A DNA stretch of 64,000 nucleotides, from the NCBI GenBank assembly GCA_937895705.1, contig CALBKM010000044.1, positions 74,337-138,336 on the forward strand, read 5' to 3'. Positions 8,045 through 16,067 of this stretch are shown here, one piece after another. The translations under genes and the position numbers were made by a program. How positions within the stretch are numbered: the stretch's first letter is position 1; each line of letters begins with the position of its first letter. The DNA is from an uncultured Clostridia bacterium. Its GTDB lineage: Bacteria; Bacillota; Clostridia; Lachnospirales; Lachnospiraceae. The notes beneath the pieces are model-generated. The model saw only the letters and a program-made list of their open reading frames with translations, made no database searches and was not told the origin of the DNA.

Positions 8045-8623
8045 ATGACAATGTATGAGAAATACTGTCAGCTCGGTATAGATGGAAGATGGATCGGCCT
8101 TGAGAAAAGCAACATGTGTGTGGCGTATTCCTGTACTCCGATAGATGCAACCGTCATCGGTTGGGAGAACAGCATACATTATTGCTTTATCCGTGGATAT
8201 CGGGATATGGTGTTTGCGGTGAATCCGGAATCCTGTGTCGATAAATATGTGTACCCGTTGGCAATGAATTTTAAGGAGTTCCTGCGTTTGATTTTGGCGT
8301 GCGGAAGCACGACGGCAGTGGAACAGATCATCGGATGGAGCAAGGCGCAGTTTGAGGAATTCCTATATAGTGAGAATAATGTCATGCTTCCGGAGCAGAA
8401 GGAGGTCCTTAACAGAATACAGGCCGAGCTTAAGCTTATACCGAAGGAAAATCCCTATGAGTATGTAAAGTCGGTGCAGGAGCAGTATGGGGATTGTAAA
8501 ATCAAGTTTTCAAACGAGTATTATGATACCTTAGGGCTGGAGCGTCCAGATGGGACAGAGAGGGAGTTTCGGTCGGTGGATTTCGAAGAAGAGGTGTTTA
8601 CTATTGTGAAGAGGGAGAAGTAG
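8045..8623 (+). CDS. Hypothetical soluble protein
   Basis: A protein of about 192 residues, soluble in appearance, with no signal peptide or membrane helix. The central part (VDKYVYPLAMNFKEFLRLILACG) and a tryptophan- and cysteine-containing N-terminal half suggest a compact alpha/beta domain. I cannot name a family. Such lone proteins in small-gene clusters are sometimes immunity-like, but nothing here proves it. Three in-frame ATGs (8039, 8045, 8051) are possible; the AGGAGG at 8033-8038 fits 8045 best. The next gene starts within 6 bases, which suggests an operon with the metallophosphoesterase. Confidence 0.65.
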   Translation: MTMYEKYCQLGIDGRWIGLEKSNMCVAYSCTPIDATVIGWENSIHYCFIRGYRDMVFAVNPESCVDKYVYPLAMNFKEFLRLILACGSTTAVEQIIGWSKAQFEEFLYSENNVMLPEQKEVLNRIQAELKLIPKENPYEYVKSVQEQYGDCKIKFSNEYYDTLGLERPDGTEREFRSVDFEEEVFTIVKREK

Positions 8624-8628
8624 GAGGA

Positions 8629-9495
8629 GTGAAGAAAAGAAGAAGAATCTTGCTTGGAGCCCTGGCAGCCTTCTTGTCAGTCCTGGTTATTTGGACTGTC
8701 TGGGGGAATACGGCGCTAGAGCTAAACCGCTATATGGTTTCAAGCGATCGATTGCCGGAAGGATTCGACGGATATCGGATTGCCCATGTATCCGATTTGC
8801 ATAACACGGAGATGGGGAAAGAGAATGAAAAGCTGCTGACTATGTTGCGGGAGGCGGCACCGGATATGATTGCGATTACCGGAGACCTTATTGATTGCCG
8901 TAGGACGGAGATTGAGGTTGCACTGCAGTTTACGGCGGCTGCGATGGAGATTGCTCCCTGCTATTTTGTGGCAGGCAATCATGAAGCCCGGATATCAGGG
9001 TATGATGAGTTAAAAGAAAGACTGACGGAGCAGGGCGTTGTTGTTTTGGACGATAAGCGTATCGAACTGAAACGGTTCGGAGAAACAATTGTGCTACTGG
9101 GTGTGAATGACCCCGCTTTTCAAAATGTTTTTTTATATGATGAAGCCGAATCTGTGATGAAAGGAAAACTAAAGGAGTTTTCGGCTGGGGGAAATGAGTT
9201 TACGATTTTGTTGTCTCACAGACCGGAATTGTTTGATTGCTATGTAGACAGTCAATCAGACTTGGTTCTCAGCGGTCATGCACACGGCGGGCAGTTCCGA
9301 CTTCCCTTTGTGGGCGGAGTGCTGGTACCGGACCAGGGGTGGTTTCCGGAATACGATGCGGGATTGTTTACGGAAGAGACTACAACGATGCTTGTAAGCA
9401 GAGGAATCGGAAACAGTGCTTTTCCGTTTCGGTTTAATAATCGGCCGGAAGTGATTTTGGTAGAATTGAAAAGGGAAGGAAATGAGATAAGATAG
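8629..9495 (+). CDS. Membrane-anchored metallophosphoesterase (YkuE/YaeI-like)
   Basis: A 288-residue calcineurin-like phosphoesterase. A single N-terminal hydrophobic helix (about 8-26) anchors it with the catalytic domain probably outside. The two-metal site is complete: D56 and H58 (SDLHN), D86 (GDLID), N117-H118 (GNHE), H197 (LSHRPE) and H217/H219 (GHAHGG). The family includes UDP-diacylglucosamine hydrolase-like and cell-envelope phosphoesterases, so the substrate is not predictable. The start is a GTG with GGAGG directly upstream. It follows a hypothetical gene by a few bases and precedes another at 9508. Confidence 0.88.
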   Translation: MKKRRRILLGALAAFLSVLVIWTVWGNTALELNRYMVSSDRLPEGFDGYRIAHVSDLHNTEMGKENEKLLTMLREAAPDMIAITGDLIDCRRTEIEVALQFTAAAMEIAPCYFVAGNHEARISGYDELKERLTEQGVVVLDDKRIELKRFGETIVLLGVNDPAFQNVFLYDEAESVMKGKLKEFSAGGNEFTILLSHRPELFDCYVDSQSDLVLSGHAHGGQFRLPFVGGVLVPDQGWFPEYDAGLFTEETTTMLVSRGIGNSAFPFRFNNRPEVILVELKREGNEIR

Positions 9496-9507
9496 CAGGA
9501 GGCAGAA

Positions 9508-9981
9508 ATGAAAGACGAAGAGAAAGATTTAGAGGAGGCCTTAAAGATTGTAACAGAGAAAGTGTTGAAACAATTATCGACCGTGCAATTAGGTGAACTG
9601 AAGGTAAGTGAGGCACCTGCTTGCGAGAAAGAAGTATATCCGATTTATTTTGACAGAACGGAAAAGGATAATTCAAAATGGCTGGAATTGCTTAAAGAAG
9701 CATTAAAGACGGCAAAGACCTTTGAAATTCATTGCTGGAACGGAGAGGACGAATGGATTGCGGTGGCATTGCGGTACGGAAGGTTAAAGGAAAGTGACTG
9801 GACCTATGGGAAGATGATTGCCGGGGAGGTAACACCGGAATTTGCCGATATGCTCCTTACGATGCCGAAGCCGCAAGACACCGAGATAGAGAACAAAATG
9901 ACTCCGTTCTTTAATGTGTTTTTTGATAACAGGTTTTATAGCAATCATTACGGGACGGAAGTTGTTATATGTGAGAAGTAA
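9508..9981 (+). CDS. Hypothetical acidic protein
   Basis: A 157-residue protein, acidic at the N terminus (MKDEEKDLEEALKIV), with a helical first third and a mixed second part containing several tryptophans (HCWNGEDEWIAV, KESDWTYGK). There is no signal peptide or membrane helix. I recognise no family. A good ribosome site (CAGGAGGC) lies 8 bases before the ATG. The stop codon overlaps an ATG of the following small gene's frame, so the two are likely translated from one message. Confidence 0.65.
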   Translation: MKDEEKDLEEALKIVTEKVLKQLSTVQLGELKVSEAPACEKEVYPIYFDRTEKDNSKWLELLKEALKTAKTFEIHCWNGEDEWIAVALRYGRLKESDWTYGKMIAGEVTPEFADMLLTMPKPQDTEIENKMTPFFNVFFDNRFYSNHYGTEVVICEK

Positions 9982-10016
9982 TGATACCGCGGGAAAATTT
10001 GAAAGTGGAGTGTGAA

Positions 10017-10277
10017 ATGAAAGAATACGTATTTAGCAATATAGCAGACTTTCTCATGCATGGAAGAGAGATTGAGTTTGTATATAAAGGCCGGGAATGT
10101 GCAATTACCAATCATACAGGACGTTGGTGGTTCTATGATGGGGTGGAGCAGGTAGAGGTTTGTGAGTTCAGAGATTTTGAGTCGCTTGTGGGCAAGGTGG
10201 CAGAGTATATTTTGGATGATAAGATGGTACAGAACATCTTTGATGAGGGGCTGTATGAGAATGTTTGTATTTTGTAG
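10017..10277 (+). CDS. Hypothetical small protein
   Basis: A protein of 86 residues beginning MKEYVFSNIADFLMHGREIEF. It contains a WWFYDG segment and ends in an acidic helix. It is soluble and I recognise no family. An in-frame ATG at 9981 overlaps the preceding stop, but the ATG at 10017 has GTGGAGTG upstream and gives the more protein-like N terminus, so it is preferred. It sits between a hypothetical gene and the mini-protein at 10302. Confidence 0.55.
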   Translation: MKEYVFSNIADFLMHGREIEFVYKGRECAITNHTGRWWFYDGVEQVEVCEFRDFESLVGKVAEYILDDKMVQNIFDEGLYENVCIL

Positions 10278-10301
10278 GAGAATAACGAAGGAGGATACAG
10301 A

Positions 10302-10556
10302 ATGAAGAAAGTATTATCTATTATTTCCATTGTTGTCGGAGGATTGATTTTATTAAGTGTAATAGCACCTATGATTGTTGGGGCTGTATTAGCAAATCAG
10401 GTTTCTGATTCCGTAGGAATTATCGGTGGCGCGGACGGTCCGACTGCAATTTTTGTTGTGGGAACCTTTGGAGCAGGAAGTGTAGTTATTGAAAGTGTCA
10501 TAGGCGTTCTTTTGGTTGTTGTTGGGATATGGGGACTCATAAAGAGTAAGAAATAG
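10302..10556 (+). CDS. Mini membrane protein with an OadB-type GGADGPT motif
   Basis: An 84-residue protein with two hydrophobic segments (about 6-30 and 52-79). Between them lies GIIGGADGPTAIFV, which matches the signature of the beta subunit of sodium-pumping decarboxylases (OadB, GcdB), where the aspartate of the DGP motif takes part in sodium transport. The whole OadB is about 400 residues; here only the motif flanked by two helices is present. AAGGAGG precedes the ATG. No alpha or biotin subunit is nearby, so a pump is not assembled from local genes. Function unknown. Confidence 0.7.
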   Translation: MKKVLSIISIVVGGLILLSVIAPMIVGAVLANQVSDSVGIIGGADGPTAIFVVGTFGAGSVVIESVIGVLLVVVGIWGLIKSKK

Positions 10557-10623
10557 ATGACTTTAGAATAATGTAATGGTAGAATATTGAATAAATACGT
10601 GTATTGTAAGGAGAGGGAGTCAT

Positions 10624-11016
10624 ATGAAGAAGGTTATTGTTAACATATTGTTAGTACTGGGTGTGATTGTGCCTGTCACTATGTTGTTCTGGCCTTTTGT
10701 TTCCTGGGGAGATGCAATGTCTTTGATTCTAAGAATCATTCCGTCTCTTTCTGTGCAACTATTGTTTTGCAGACTTGCAAAGCATAGAGCGGTAGAGGCG
10801 ATTCCGTTTTTGTTAACAGGGGCGTTCGCACTTTGGGCGACGGACCTTTATATGACCTCACCGAGTTGGAGTGGAGCAAGTTTTTGGAAGGACTATATTG
10901 CGGAGTGTGTTTCTCCGTTTCTTTGTTGTTTGATGGTGTATATGGTGTCGATTTTTCAGAAGGAAAGGAAAGAGAAAAATGGTGGAATTGAAGGAAATAA
11001 CGAAGGACAATCTTGA
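10624..11016 (+). CDS. Hypothetical integral membrane protein
   Basis: A 130-residue protein with probably four membrane segments (about 5-24, 30-50, 58-74 and 92-108) and a charged C-terminal tail (QKERKEKNGGIEGNNEGQS). I assign no family. The ribosome site AAGGAGAGGG precedes the ATG. The 3' end overlaps the start of the GNAT gene by 38 bases in another frame, so the C-terminal tail may be flexible and the two genes are likely cotranscribed. Confidence 0.6.
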   Translation: MKKVIVNILLVLGVIVPVTMLFWPFVSWGDAMSLILRIIPSLSVQLLFCRLAKHRAVEAIPFLLTGAFALWATDLYMTSPSWSGASFWKDYIAECVSPFLCCLMVYMVSIFQKERKEKNGGIEGNNEGQS

Positions 11017-11416
11017 CGAAGTATTGAGCCTAGGTGTTGCAGAACATCAGAAAGCATTTGTGTCTACACCTGCTGATTCCTTGGCGCAGGCCTATGTTTA
11101 TCGTGATACTGCGTTTCCTTTTGCAATCTATGCGGATGATAAAGCGGTAGGATTTATTATGCTGGGATACTATGAGTCAAGGAAACAGTATACCTTGTGG
11201 AAGTTTTTGATAGACAAAGGGTATCAGAATAAAGGTTATGGGAAAGAGGCCCTGAAACAAGGAATTACATATTTAACAGAGCGATTTGATGCGAAGGAGA
11301 TTTATACCGGAGTATCTTTAGGAAATGAAGTGGCGAAGGCCCTCTATAAATCCATGGGTTTTACGGAAACAGGACTGGTTGAGGACGGTATGGAAGAGTT
11401 ATGGCTTTGTTTGTAG
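10979..11416 (+). CDS. GNAT-family N-acetyltransferase (BltD/SpeG-like)
   Basis: A 145-residue acetyltransferase of the GNAT fold. The acetyl-CoA binding segment is FLIDKGYQNKGYGKEAL and the late motif is NEVAKALYKSMGFTETG. The N-terminal pattern (ITKDNLDEVLSLGVAEHQKAFV) and overall length resemble the polyamine acetyltransferases BltD and SpeG, so spermidine or a related amine is a plausible substrate, but this is inference. The ATG overlaps the upstream membrane-protein gene, and GGAAAGGAAAG supplies the ribosome site. Confidence 0.85.
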   Translation: MVELKEITKDNLDEVLSLGVAEHQKAFVSTPADSLAQAYVYRDTAFPFAIYADDKAVGFIMLGYYESRKQYTLWKFLIDKGYQNKGYGKEALKQGITYLTERFDAKEIYTGVSLGNEVAKALYKSMGFTETGLVEDGMEELWLCL

Positions 11417-11492
11417 ACAAGAAAAAAGCAATTTACGGATCGCCGGAACCCCGGTGTCCGATTATTATTTTACAACGAAAAGGAGAATACAA

Positions 11493-12212
11493 ATGAACCA
11501 TGCAATTTTAACGATTGACGACATTGCGTCAAAAAATACCCCGGCGATTGTGGATTATTTAAACGAGAAGGGGATTAAGGCAATCCTTTTTGCGGTGGGA
11601 AAAAATGTAGAGAACTATTACGACGAGGCAATGTATGCTGTGAAAAACGGGATGATTGTGGGAAACCACAGTTATTCGCATACGCCGTTTTCTAAGCTTT
11701 CGGTGCCGGAAAGTATGGAAGAGATTGAAAAATGTGAGAGAGTTCTCGATAAGCTGTATGCAGATTGTGGTGTAAAGCGTACTGTGAGACCGTTCCGTTT
11801 TCCTTACGGAGATAAGGGAGGCAGCAACAGAGAGGTATTGCAACAATATTTAAAGGAGAACGGGTTTCATAAGGTGGATGATTCCAAGCTTACTTATCCT
11901 TGGTGGAAGGCAAACAACCTAAATGTGGATATCGATACGCTCTGGAGCTTTGATTTCGCGGAATACGCTATAAGACCGAATTCCGGTTTTACCAAGAGAA
12001 ACGTATGGGCGCGGATGCATGATATGAATCCGAAATTCGGTGCGGCTTTATTCGGAGAGGGCAATGCGCATATTATCCTTCTCCATGCCCATGATGAGAC
12101 AGAGGCAATGCTGCCGGGCTATTATAAGCTGTTCCTTGACCATCTCCTGGAAAACGGTGTGGTATTTGATGAGCCGAAGTTTATCCGAAGTATGAGAGAG
12201 ATTGGAGAATAA
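11493..12212 (+). CDS. Polysaccharide deacetylase family protein (NodB fold)
   Basis: A 239-residue protein with the NodB homology motifs: an aspartate pair at D9-D10 (TIDD), the metal-binding NHSYSH (H59 and H63), RPFRFPYGDKGG as motif 3, and a late HAHDE. The family removes N- or O-acetyl groups from chitin, peptidoglycan or xylan. No signal peptide is visible, so this member is probably cytoplasmic and its substrate is unclear. The AAAGGAG ribosome site sets the ATG at 11493; a much longer open frame upstream lies within the GNAT gene and is rejected. Its stop overlaps the start of the Nudix gene. Confidence 0.85.
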   Translation: MNHAILTIDDIASKNTPAIVDYLNEKGIKAILFAVGKNVENYYDEAMYAVKNGMIVGNHSYSHTPFSKLSVPESMEEIEKCERVLDKLYADCGVKRTVRPFRFPYGDKGGSNREVLQQYLKENGFHKVDDSKLTYPWWKANNLNVDIDTLWSFDFAEYAIRPNSGFTKRNVWARMHDMNPKFGAALFGEGNAHIILLHAHDETEAMLPGYYKLFLDHLLENGVVFDEPKFIRSMREIGE

Positions 12213-12678
12213 TGATGGAAAACGGAACTACCAACTGGGGACAGAGTGTAACCGGTGTTGTGATTAAGGATAACAAGGTGCTGCTTGCCCGTCATACTTA
12301 CGGCGGAGGAAAGGGCCTCCTTATTGTACCGGGTGGTTATGTGAATGAAGGCGAAACGCCGCAGGATGCACTGATTCGGGAGTATATGGAAGAGACCAAG
12401 GTGACGGTAAAACCGCTTGATATTATCGGAATCCGGTTTAATATGCACGATTGGTACATCGATTCCGTGCGGAATATGTGTCCGGGGAAGCAACTCCAGA
12501 CCACGAGGAAAACAGTGAAGTGCTGTGGGTAGATGTGGAAGAAGCGTTGGCACGGGAGGATGTGCCGGAGCTTACGAAAAAGCTCATTGAAAGTGCAGTG
12601 AAACAGGAAGCCGGGCTTCACAAGGAAGAATATAACGGTAGTACGAAGCACGGGGCGTATTCGTTGTATTGTTTGTAA
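12212..12678 (+). pseudogene. Nudix hydrolase gene broken by a frameshift
   Basis: Two adjacent frames together make one Nudix hydrolase. The first (12212-12532) contains the full Nudix box pattern, G-x5-E-x7-RE-x2-EE (GYVNEGE then REYMEET), and runs correctly as far as about HDWY. After that it becomes nonsense and stops. The second frame (from about 12451) continues with a plausible C-terminal half (FRAEYVSGEATPDHEENSE and onwards). The break falls between about 12445 and 12470. Nudix enzymes cleave nucleoside diphosphates linked to other groups. Either the gene is dead, a programmed frameshift exists, or the assembly has a one- or two-base error. Confidence 0.8.
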
Positions 12679-12695
12679 CTGGCGGAGGTGTTGTT

Positions 12696-13286
12696 TTGGT
12701 AAGCAGGTTAAAATACGGTAATACCAATACATTTTTCATCCGCGGAACCGCCGGGAATCTTCTCGTGGATACGGACTATGCCGGGACGTTGCTTTTATTT
12801 TATAAGGAAATCAAGCGGCAGAACATCAGCCTGAAGGACATTACCTATATTTTGGCAACCCATTATCACCCGGATCATATGGGACTTGTCAGTGAACTGA
12901 TGAAGCAAGGTGTGAAGCTTCTTTTGGTGGATGTGCAGAAGGAGTATGTAGGATTCTCGGATGAGATATTTGCAAGGGAGCCACGACTTGGGTATGAGAC
13001 AATTAATAAAGAGGAAGCAACGGTGATTTCTTGTGAGGAGAGCAGGGGATTCTTGCAAGAGCTCGGAATAGACGGTGAAATTATTTCCACGTCCAGCCAC
13101 AGTGAAGACAGCGTAACATTTATACTGGATGACGGGACGTGTTTGGTAGGCGATTTGGAGCCGATGGAGTATCTTGGGGCGTATGAAGAGAATGAGAAGC
13201 TGAAAGCAGACTGGGAACTGATTTTGAGCCGGAAGCCGAAAAAGATTTGTTATGCTCATGCGAATGAGAAAGTTTTTGAAATGTAG
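12696..13286 (+). CDS. MBL-fold metallo-hydrolase
   Basis: A 196-residue metallo-beta-lactamase-fold protein. The zinc-binding motif THYHPDHMG is intact (H56, H58, D60, H61), followed by SSHSEDS, GDLEP and a late histidine (YAHANEK). Family members hydrolyse thioesters, phosphodiesters, lactones and others, so the substrate cannot be named. A TTG start at 12696 is preferred because GGAGG lies 8 bases upstream (12684-12688); the earlier open frame begins inside the Nudix gene. It lies 18 bases after the broken Nudix gene. Confidence 0.82.
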   Translation: MVSRLKYGNTNTFFIRGTAGNLLVDTDYAGTLLLFYKEIKRQNISLKDITYILATHYHPDHMGLVSELMKQGVKLLLVDVQKEYVGFSDEIFAREPRLGYETINKEEATVISCEESRGFLQELGIDGEIISTSSHSEDSVTFILDDGTCLVGDLEPMEYLGAYEENEKLKADWELILSRKPKKICYAHANEKVFEM

Positions 13287-13303
13287 GGAAGGAGCGATAA
13301 AAG

Positions 13304-13999
13304 ATGAAGACAATCGGATTAATCGGAGGAATGAGTTGGGAGAGCACGGTTACTTATTATCAAATTGTAAATGAAACCGTAAAGAGAGAACTGGGAGGCT
13401 TACACTCTGCAAAGGTACTCCTTTATAGTGTGGACTTTGCGGAAATTGAAGAGTATCAGGCAAAAGGGGAATGGGACAAGAGCGCGAGGGTGCTTTCACA
13501 GGCTGCAATCAATTTGGAAAAGGCAGGCGCGGATTTTATTGTAATATGCACCAATACAATGCACAAGGTTGCCCCGGAGATTCAAAAAGAGATTTCGATT
13601 CCGGTAATACATATTGCGGAAGCAACGGCGGAAGAACTAAAGAAAAATGGAATTATGAAGGTGGGACTTCTTGGAACAAAATATACAATGACGCAGGAGT
13701 TTTACAAAAGTAAGTTGAAGGAAGCAGGGATTGCGGTGGTGATTCCGGACGAGGAGGGAGTCACAACCGTAAATGATGTAATCTATAAGGAATTGTGTCT
13801 CGGAATTATTTCAGAGCAATCGAAAAAGAAGTTTGTCTCCGTAATAGAGGACTTACAAAGAGAAGGAGCCCAAGGAGTGATTTTAGGTTGTACGGAAATC
13901 GGTTTGCTAATCGGACAGGAGGATACAGCGTTACCGGTGTTTGATACGACGCAGATTCATGCGACAAAAGCGGCGTTGCTTGCGATAGAAGGGGAGTAA
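13304..13999 (+). CDS. Aspartate/glutamate racemase family protein (YgeA-like)
   Basis: A 231-residue protein of the Asp/Glu racemase superfamily, which uses two cysteines for proton transfer. Both are present: C82 (ICTNTMH) and C196 (LGCTEIG). The N terminus MKTIGLIGGMSWESTVTYY is typical of the YgeA branch, which includes broad-specificity amino-acid racemases. Length is normal. The ribosome site GGAAGGAG precedes the ATG. It follows the MBL gene by 17 bases and precedes a phospholipase-C-like gene by 2 bases, so the cluster is probably one transcript. Confidence 0.9.
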   Translation: MKTIGLIGGMSWESTVTYYQIVNETVKRELGGLHSAKVLLYSVDFAEIEEYQAKGEWDKSARVLSQAAINLEKAGADFIVICTNTMHKVAPEIQKEISIPVIHIAEATAEELKKNGIMKVGLLGTKYTMTQEFYKSKLKEAGIAVVIPDEEGVTTVNDVIYKELCLGIISEQSKKKFVSVIEDLQREGAQGVILGCTEIGLLIGQEDTALPVFDTTQIHATKAALLAIEGE

Positions 14000-14001
14000 C
14001 T

Positions 14002-14736
14002 ATGGCATCTTGGATGATTCACCTGCGCGTAGCGCAAGGTATTTATGAGAAACTGGATTTATCAGAGAAAGAAGCTTTTGTTATGGGAAATATTGCACCG
14101 GACAGCGGTGTGCCGACGGAAGACGGTACAGGATTTGTACCGGATGCGGCGGTGTCGCATTTTCGTACCGTAGATGAAAACGGAATTAAGGATGTGCATG
14201 AAGAACAGTTTATTGTAAGGTACTTTACAAAAGAGAAACGTGAGAGTTACAGTGAAAAAGAGTATGCCTTTTATTTCGGGTATCTGGTGCATTTGTTGAC
14301 GGATAAGTTGTGGGCAAGTAAGATTGTATACGGAGCGAAAGAAAAACTCTCGGATTTATTCGAACAGGATAAGACAGTCTTTTGGAAGCTTGTTAAGCGG
14401 GACTGGTACGACTTGGATTTTCTGTATTTAAAGAAGCATCCGGAGTTCCCGGCATTCCGAATTTACGAAGGAATAAAGGAATTCAAGAATACTTATTTAG
14501 ATTTTTTCGGGGAAGAGGCCTTTGAACAGAGAAAGCAGTTTATTGCGGAGTTTTACCGAAAGGGTATAGAAACGGTGGAAGAAAGAGAGACCTACCTTCC
14601 GCAGGAGGAACTGGATACGTTTGTGGAGCATGCGATAGCAGAGATTTTAGGTGGTTTTACGCTATGTCAAAACCTTTTGACACGGCAAAAATGCCCCATG
14701 TCAACGCTTTTTGATAGCCGGAATCCGACTTTTTGA
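14002..14736 (+). CDS. Zinc-dependent phospholipase C-like protein
   Basis: A 244-residue protein resembling the zinc-dependent phospholipase C/S1-P1 nuclease-like family. It begins MASWMIHLRVA (metal-binding H7 region), has GNIAPDSG and SHFRT, and later GYLVHLLTDKLW. There is no signal peptide, so it is probably cytoplasmic. Its substrate is unknown. The last 25 residues (from GGFTLCQNLL) read less like the rest of the protein and end FDSRNPTF, as if the original C terminus had been replaced. It starts 2 bases after the racemase stop. Confidence 0.75.
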   Translation: MASWMIHLRVAQGIYEKLDLSEKEAFVMGNIAPDSGVPTEDGTGFVPDAAVSHFRTVDENGIKDVHEEQFIVRYFTKEKRESYSEKEYAFYFGYLVHLLTDKLWASKIVYGAKEKLSDLFEQDKTVFWKLVKRDWYDLDFLYLKKHPEFPAFRIYEGIKEFKNTYLDFFGEEAFEQRKQFIAEFYRKGIETVEERETYLPQEELDTFVEHAIAEILGGFTLCQNLLTRQKCPMSTLFDSRNPTF

Positions 14737-14766
14737 TTAGTATGTGAAGTGCAAGGAGGTGACGGG

Positions 14767-15354
14767 ATGGAACTCGGAAAACAAATTAAGAACTGCCGTC
14801 AGGAGGCAAACTTATCTCAGGAGGAATTAGCGGAACGGGTGTATGTTTCCAGACAAACCATTTCCAATTGGGAAAACGATAAAAGCTATCCGGACGTGAA
14901 TAGTTTGGTACTACTGAGCGAAGTCTTTCATATCTCACTTGACAAACTAATCAAAGGAGATATTGACAGAATGAGAGAAGAAATCAAAAAAGAAGAAGTA
15001 ACAAAGTTGAATCACTACGGTACAATTCTTACCGTACTGTTTGTGGTAATGCTGGTATCGATAGTTCCGTTGGTACAGTGGTTGGGAACTTTGGGCTATA
15101 TTCCGTGGGGAATCATTTTTGCGGTAACCATGTATTTTGCCCTGAAGGTGGAGAAGATAAAAAAGGACAACGATATCCAGACCTACAAGGAAATCGTAGC
15201 CTTTACCGAAGGAAAACGCCTGGATGAGATTCAGAAGCAGCGGGAAATTGCCAAGCGTCCGTATCAAAAGATTCTTTTGGTGTTGGGAAGTGCGTTGGTT
15301 GCAGTGGTTGTTTGTGCGTTAATCGGGCTTTTGATGCATGTGTTTTTGAATTAG
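14767..15354 (+). CDS. XRE-type regulator with a membrane tail
   Basis: A 195-residue protein. The N terminus (about 2-60) is a Cro/CI helix-turn-helix: LGKQIKNCRQEANLSQEEL then VSRQTISNWENDKSYPD. After a linker come two or three membrane helices (about 92-116, 120-140 and 170-193). Such regulators can sense envelope state, though the signal here is unknown. AAGGAGGTG sets the ATG at 14767; an upstream in-frame ATG is rejected. The next gene (15487) encodes a shorter relative. Confidence 0.85.
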   Translation: MELGKQIKNCRQEANLSQEELAERVYVSRQTISNWENDKSYPDVNSLVLLSEVFHISLDKLIKGDIDRMREEIKKEEVTKLNHYGTILTVLFVVMLVSIVPLVQWLGTLGYIPWGIIFAVTMYFALKVEKIKKDNDIQTYKEIVAFTEGKRLDEIQKQREIAKRPYQKILLVLGSALVAVVVCALIGLLMHVFLN

Positions 15355-15486
15355 TATAAAAGAAAATTACAGGAGAACGCTCGGATAAATGCTTTATTTG
15401 CGAAATGCAACGTCCTGTTGCGTGACTATTTGCCCTTGATACGGTATAGTAGGAACTGCAAAAAGCAAAATTGAGGAGGAGTAAAC

Positions 15487-15876
15487 ATGAGTATTGTTGG
15501 AAAGAATATTAAAAAAATACGTTCAGAGAAGGGCATGACACAGGAGCAGTTGGCAGAGTGTCTTCATGTAACAAGACAGGCAGTATCCAATTGGGAACAG
15601 GGTAAGACGCAACCGGATGTGGAGACCTTATCCGCGATGGCAGAGGTGTTTGAAGTACCGATGGAGAACTTGATTTACGGAAGCGAATCACATACACATA
15701 GGGATTCGAAGATTGTCATTGAAAAGACCACCGAAAAGGGAATCGATATCGGTGCGGCGGTAGGTGTAGCATTGGCGGTGGTGTTGTCTTATACGAAGTG
15801 GCAGTCCATCGGCTGGGCGATTTTCCACGGGTTGCTGAACTGGGTGTATGTGATTTATTATGTGATTCGGTATTAG
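15487..15876 (+). CDS. XRE-type regulator with hydrophobic tail
   Basis: A 129-residue protein with an N-terminal Cro/CI helix-turn-helix (KNIKKIRSEKGMTQEQL, then VTRQAVSNWEQGKTQPD) and a hydrophobic C-terminal third (about 82-128) that probably forms two membrane helices. It is related in design to the gene at 14767 but shorter. GAGGAGG lies directly upstream. A terminator at 15923 closes the unit. The 132-base gap before it holds a possible weak promoter (TGACTA with TATAGT near 15422-15450). Confidence 0.85.
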   Translation: MSIVGKNIKKIRSEKGMTQEQLAECLHVTRQAVSNWEQGKTQPDVETLSAMAEVFEVPMENLIYGSESHTHRDSKIVIEKTTEKGIDIGAAVGVALAVVLSYTKWQSIGWAIFHGLLNWVYVIYYVIRY

Positions 15877-15922
15877 GGATAGACAGTGTGAGAGAATATT
15901 TAAAATTTAACAAAGAGTAAGT

Positions 15923-15962
15923 ATGCAGTCATGTGTGAAAATAACATATGACTGCATTTTTA
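15923..15962 (+). terminator. Terminator after the second XRE gene
   Basis: A 10-base perfect stem (ATGCAGTCAT 15923-15932 with ATGACTGCAT 15948-15957), extended by an inner TG/CA pairing, is followed by TTTTTAG. Confidence 0.8.
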
Positions 15963-15991
15963 GATTACTCCTCGCAGAACATGAATCCGCA

Positions 15992-16021
15992 TTGACAGTC
16001 CTGATGCAAAAAAGATACAAT
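15992..16021 (+). promoter_or_regulatory. Promoter of the two-component/ABC cassette
   Basis: TTGACA (15992-15997) and TACAAT (16016-16021) are separated by 18 bases, 46 bases before the response-regulator start. This marks the 5' end of the cassette ending at 22805. Confidence 0.7.
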
Positions 16022-16067
16022 AATGATGTAAAATTGAGTGTGTTTATTATACAAGGAGGATATTACC

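Noticed and set aside
10302..10556. Full sodium-pumping decarboxylase
   Set aside because: Only the motif and two helices exist, and no alpha, gamma or biotin carrier subunit lies nearby.
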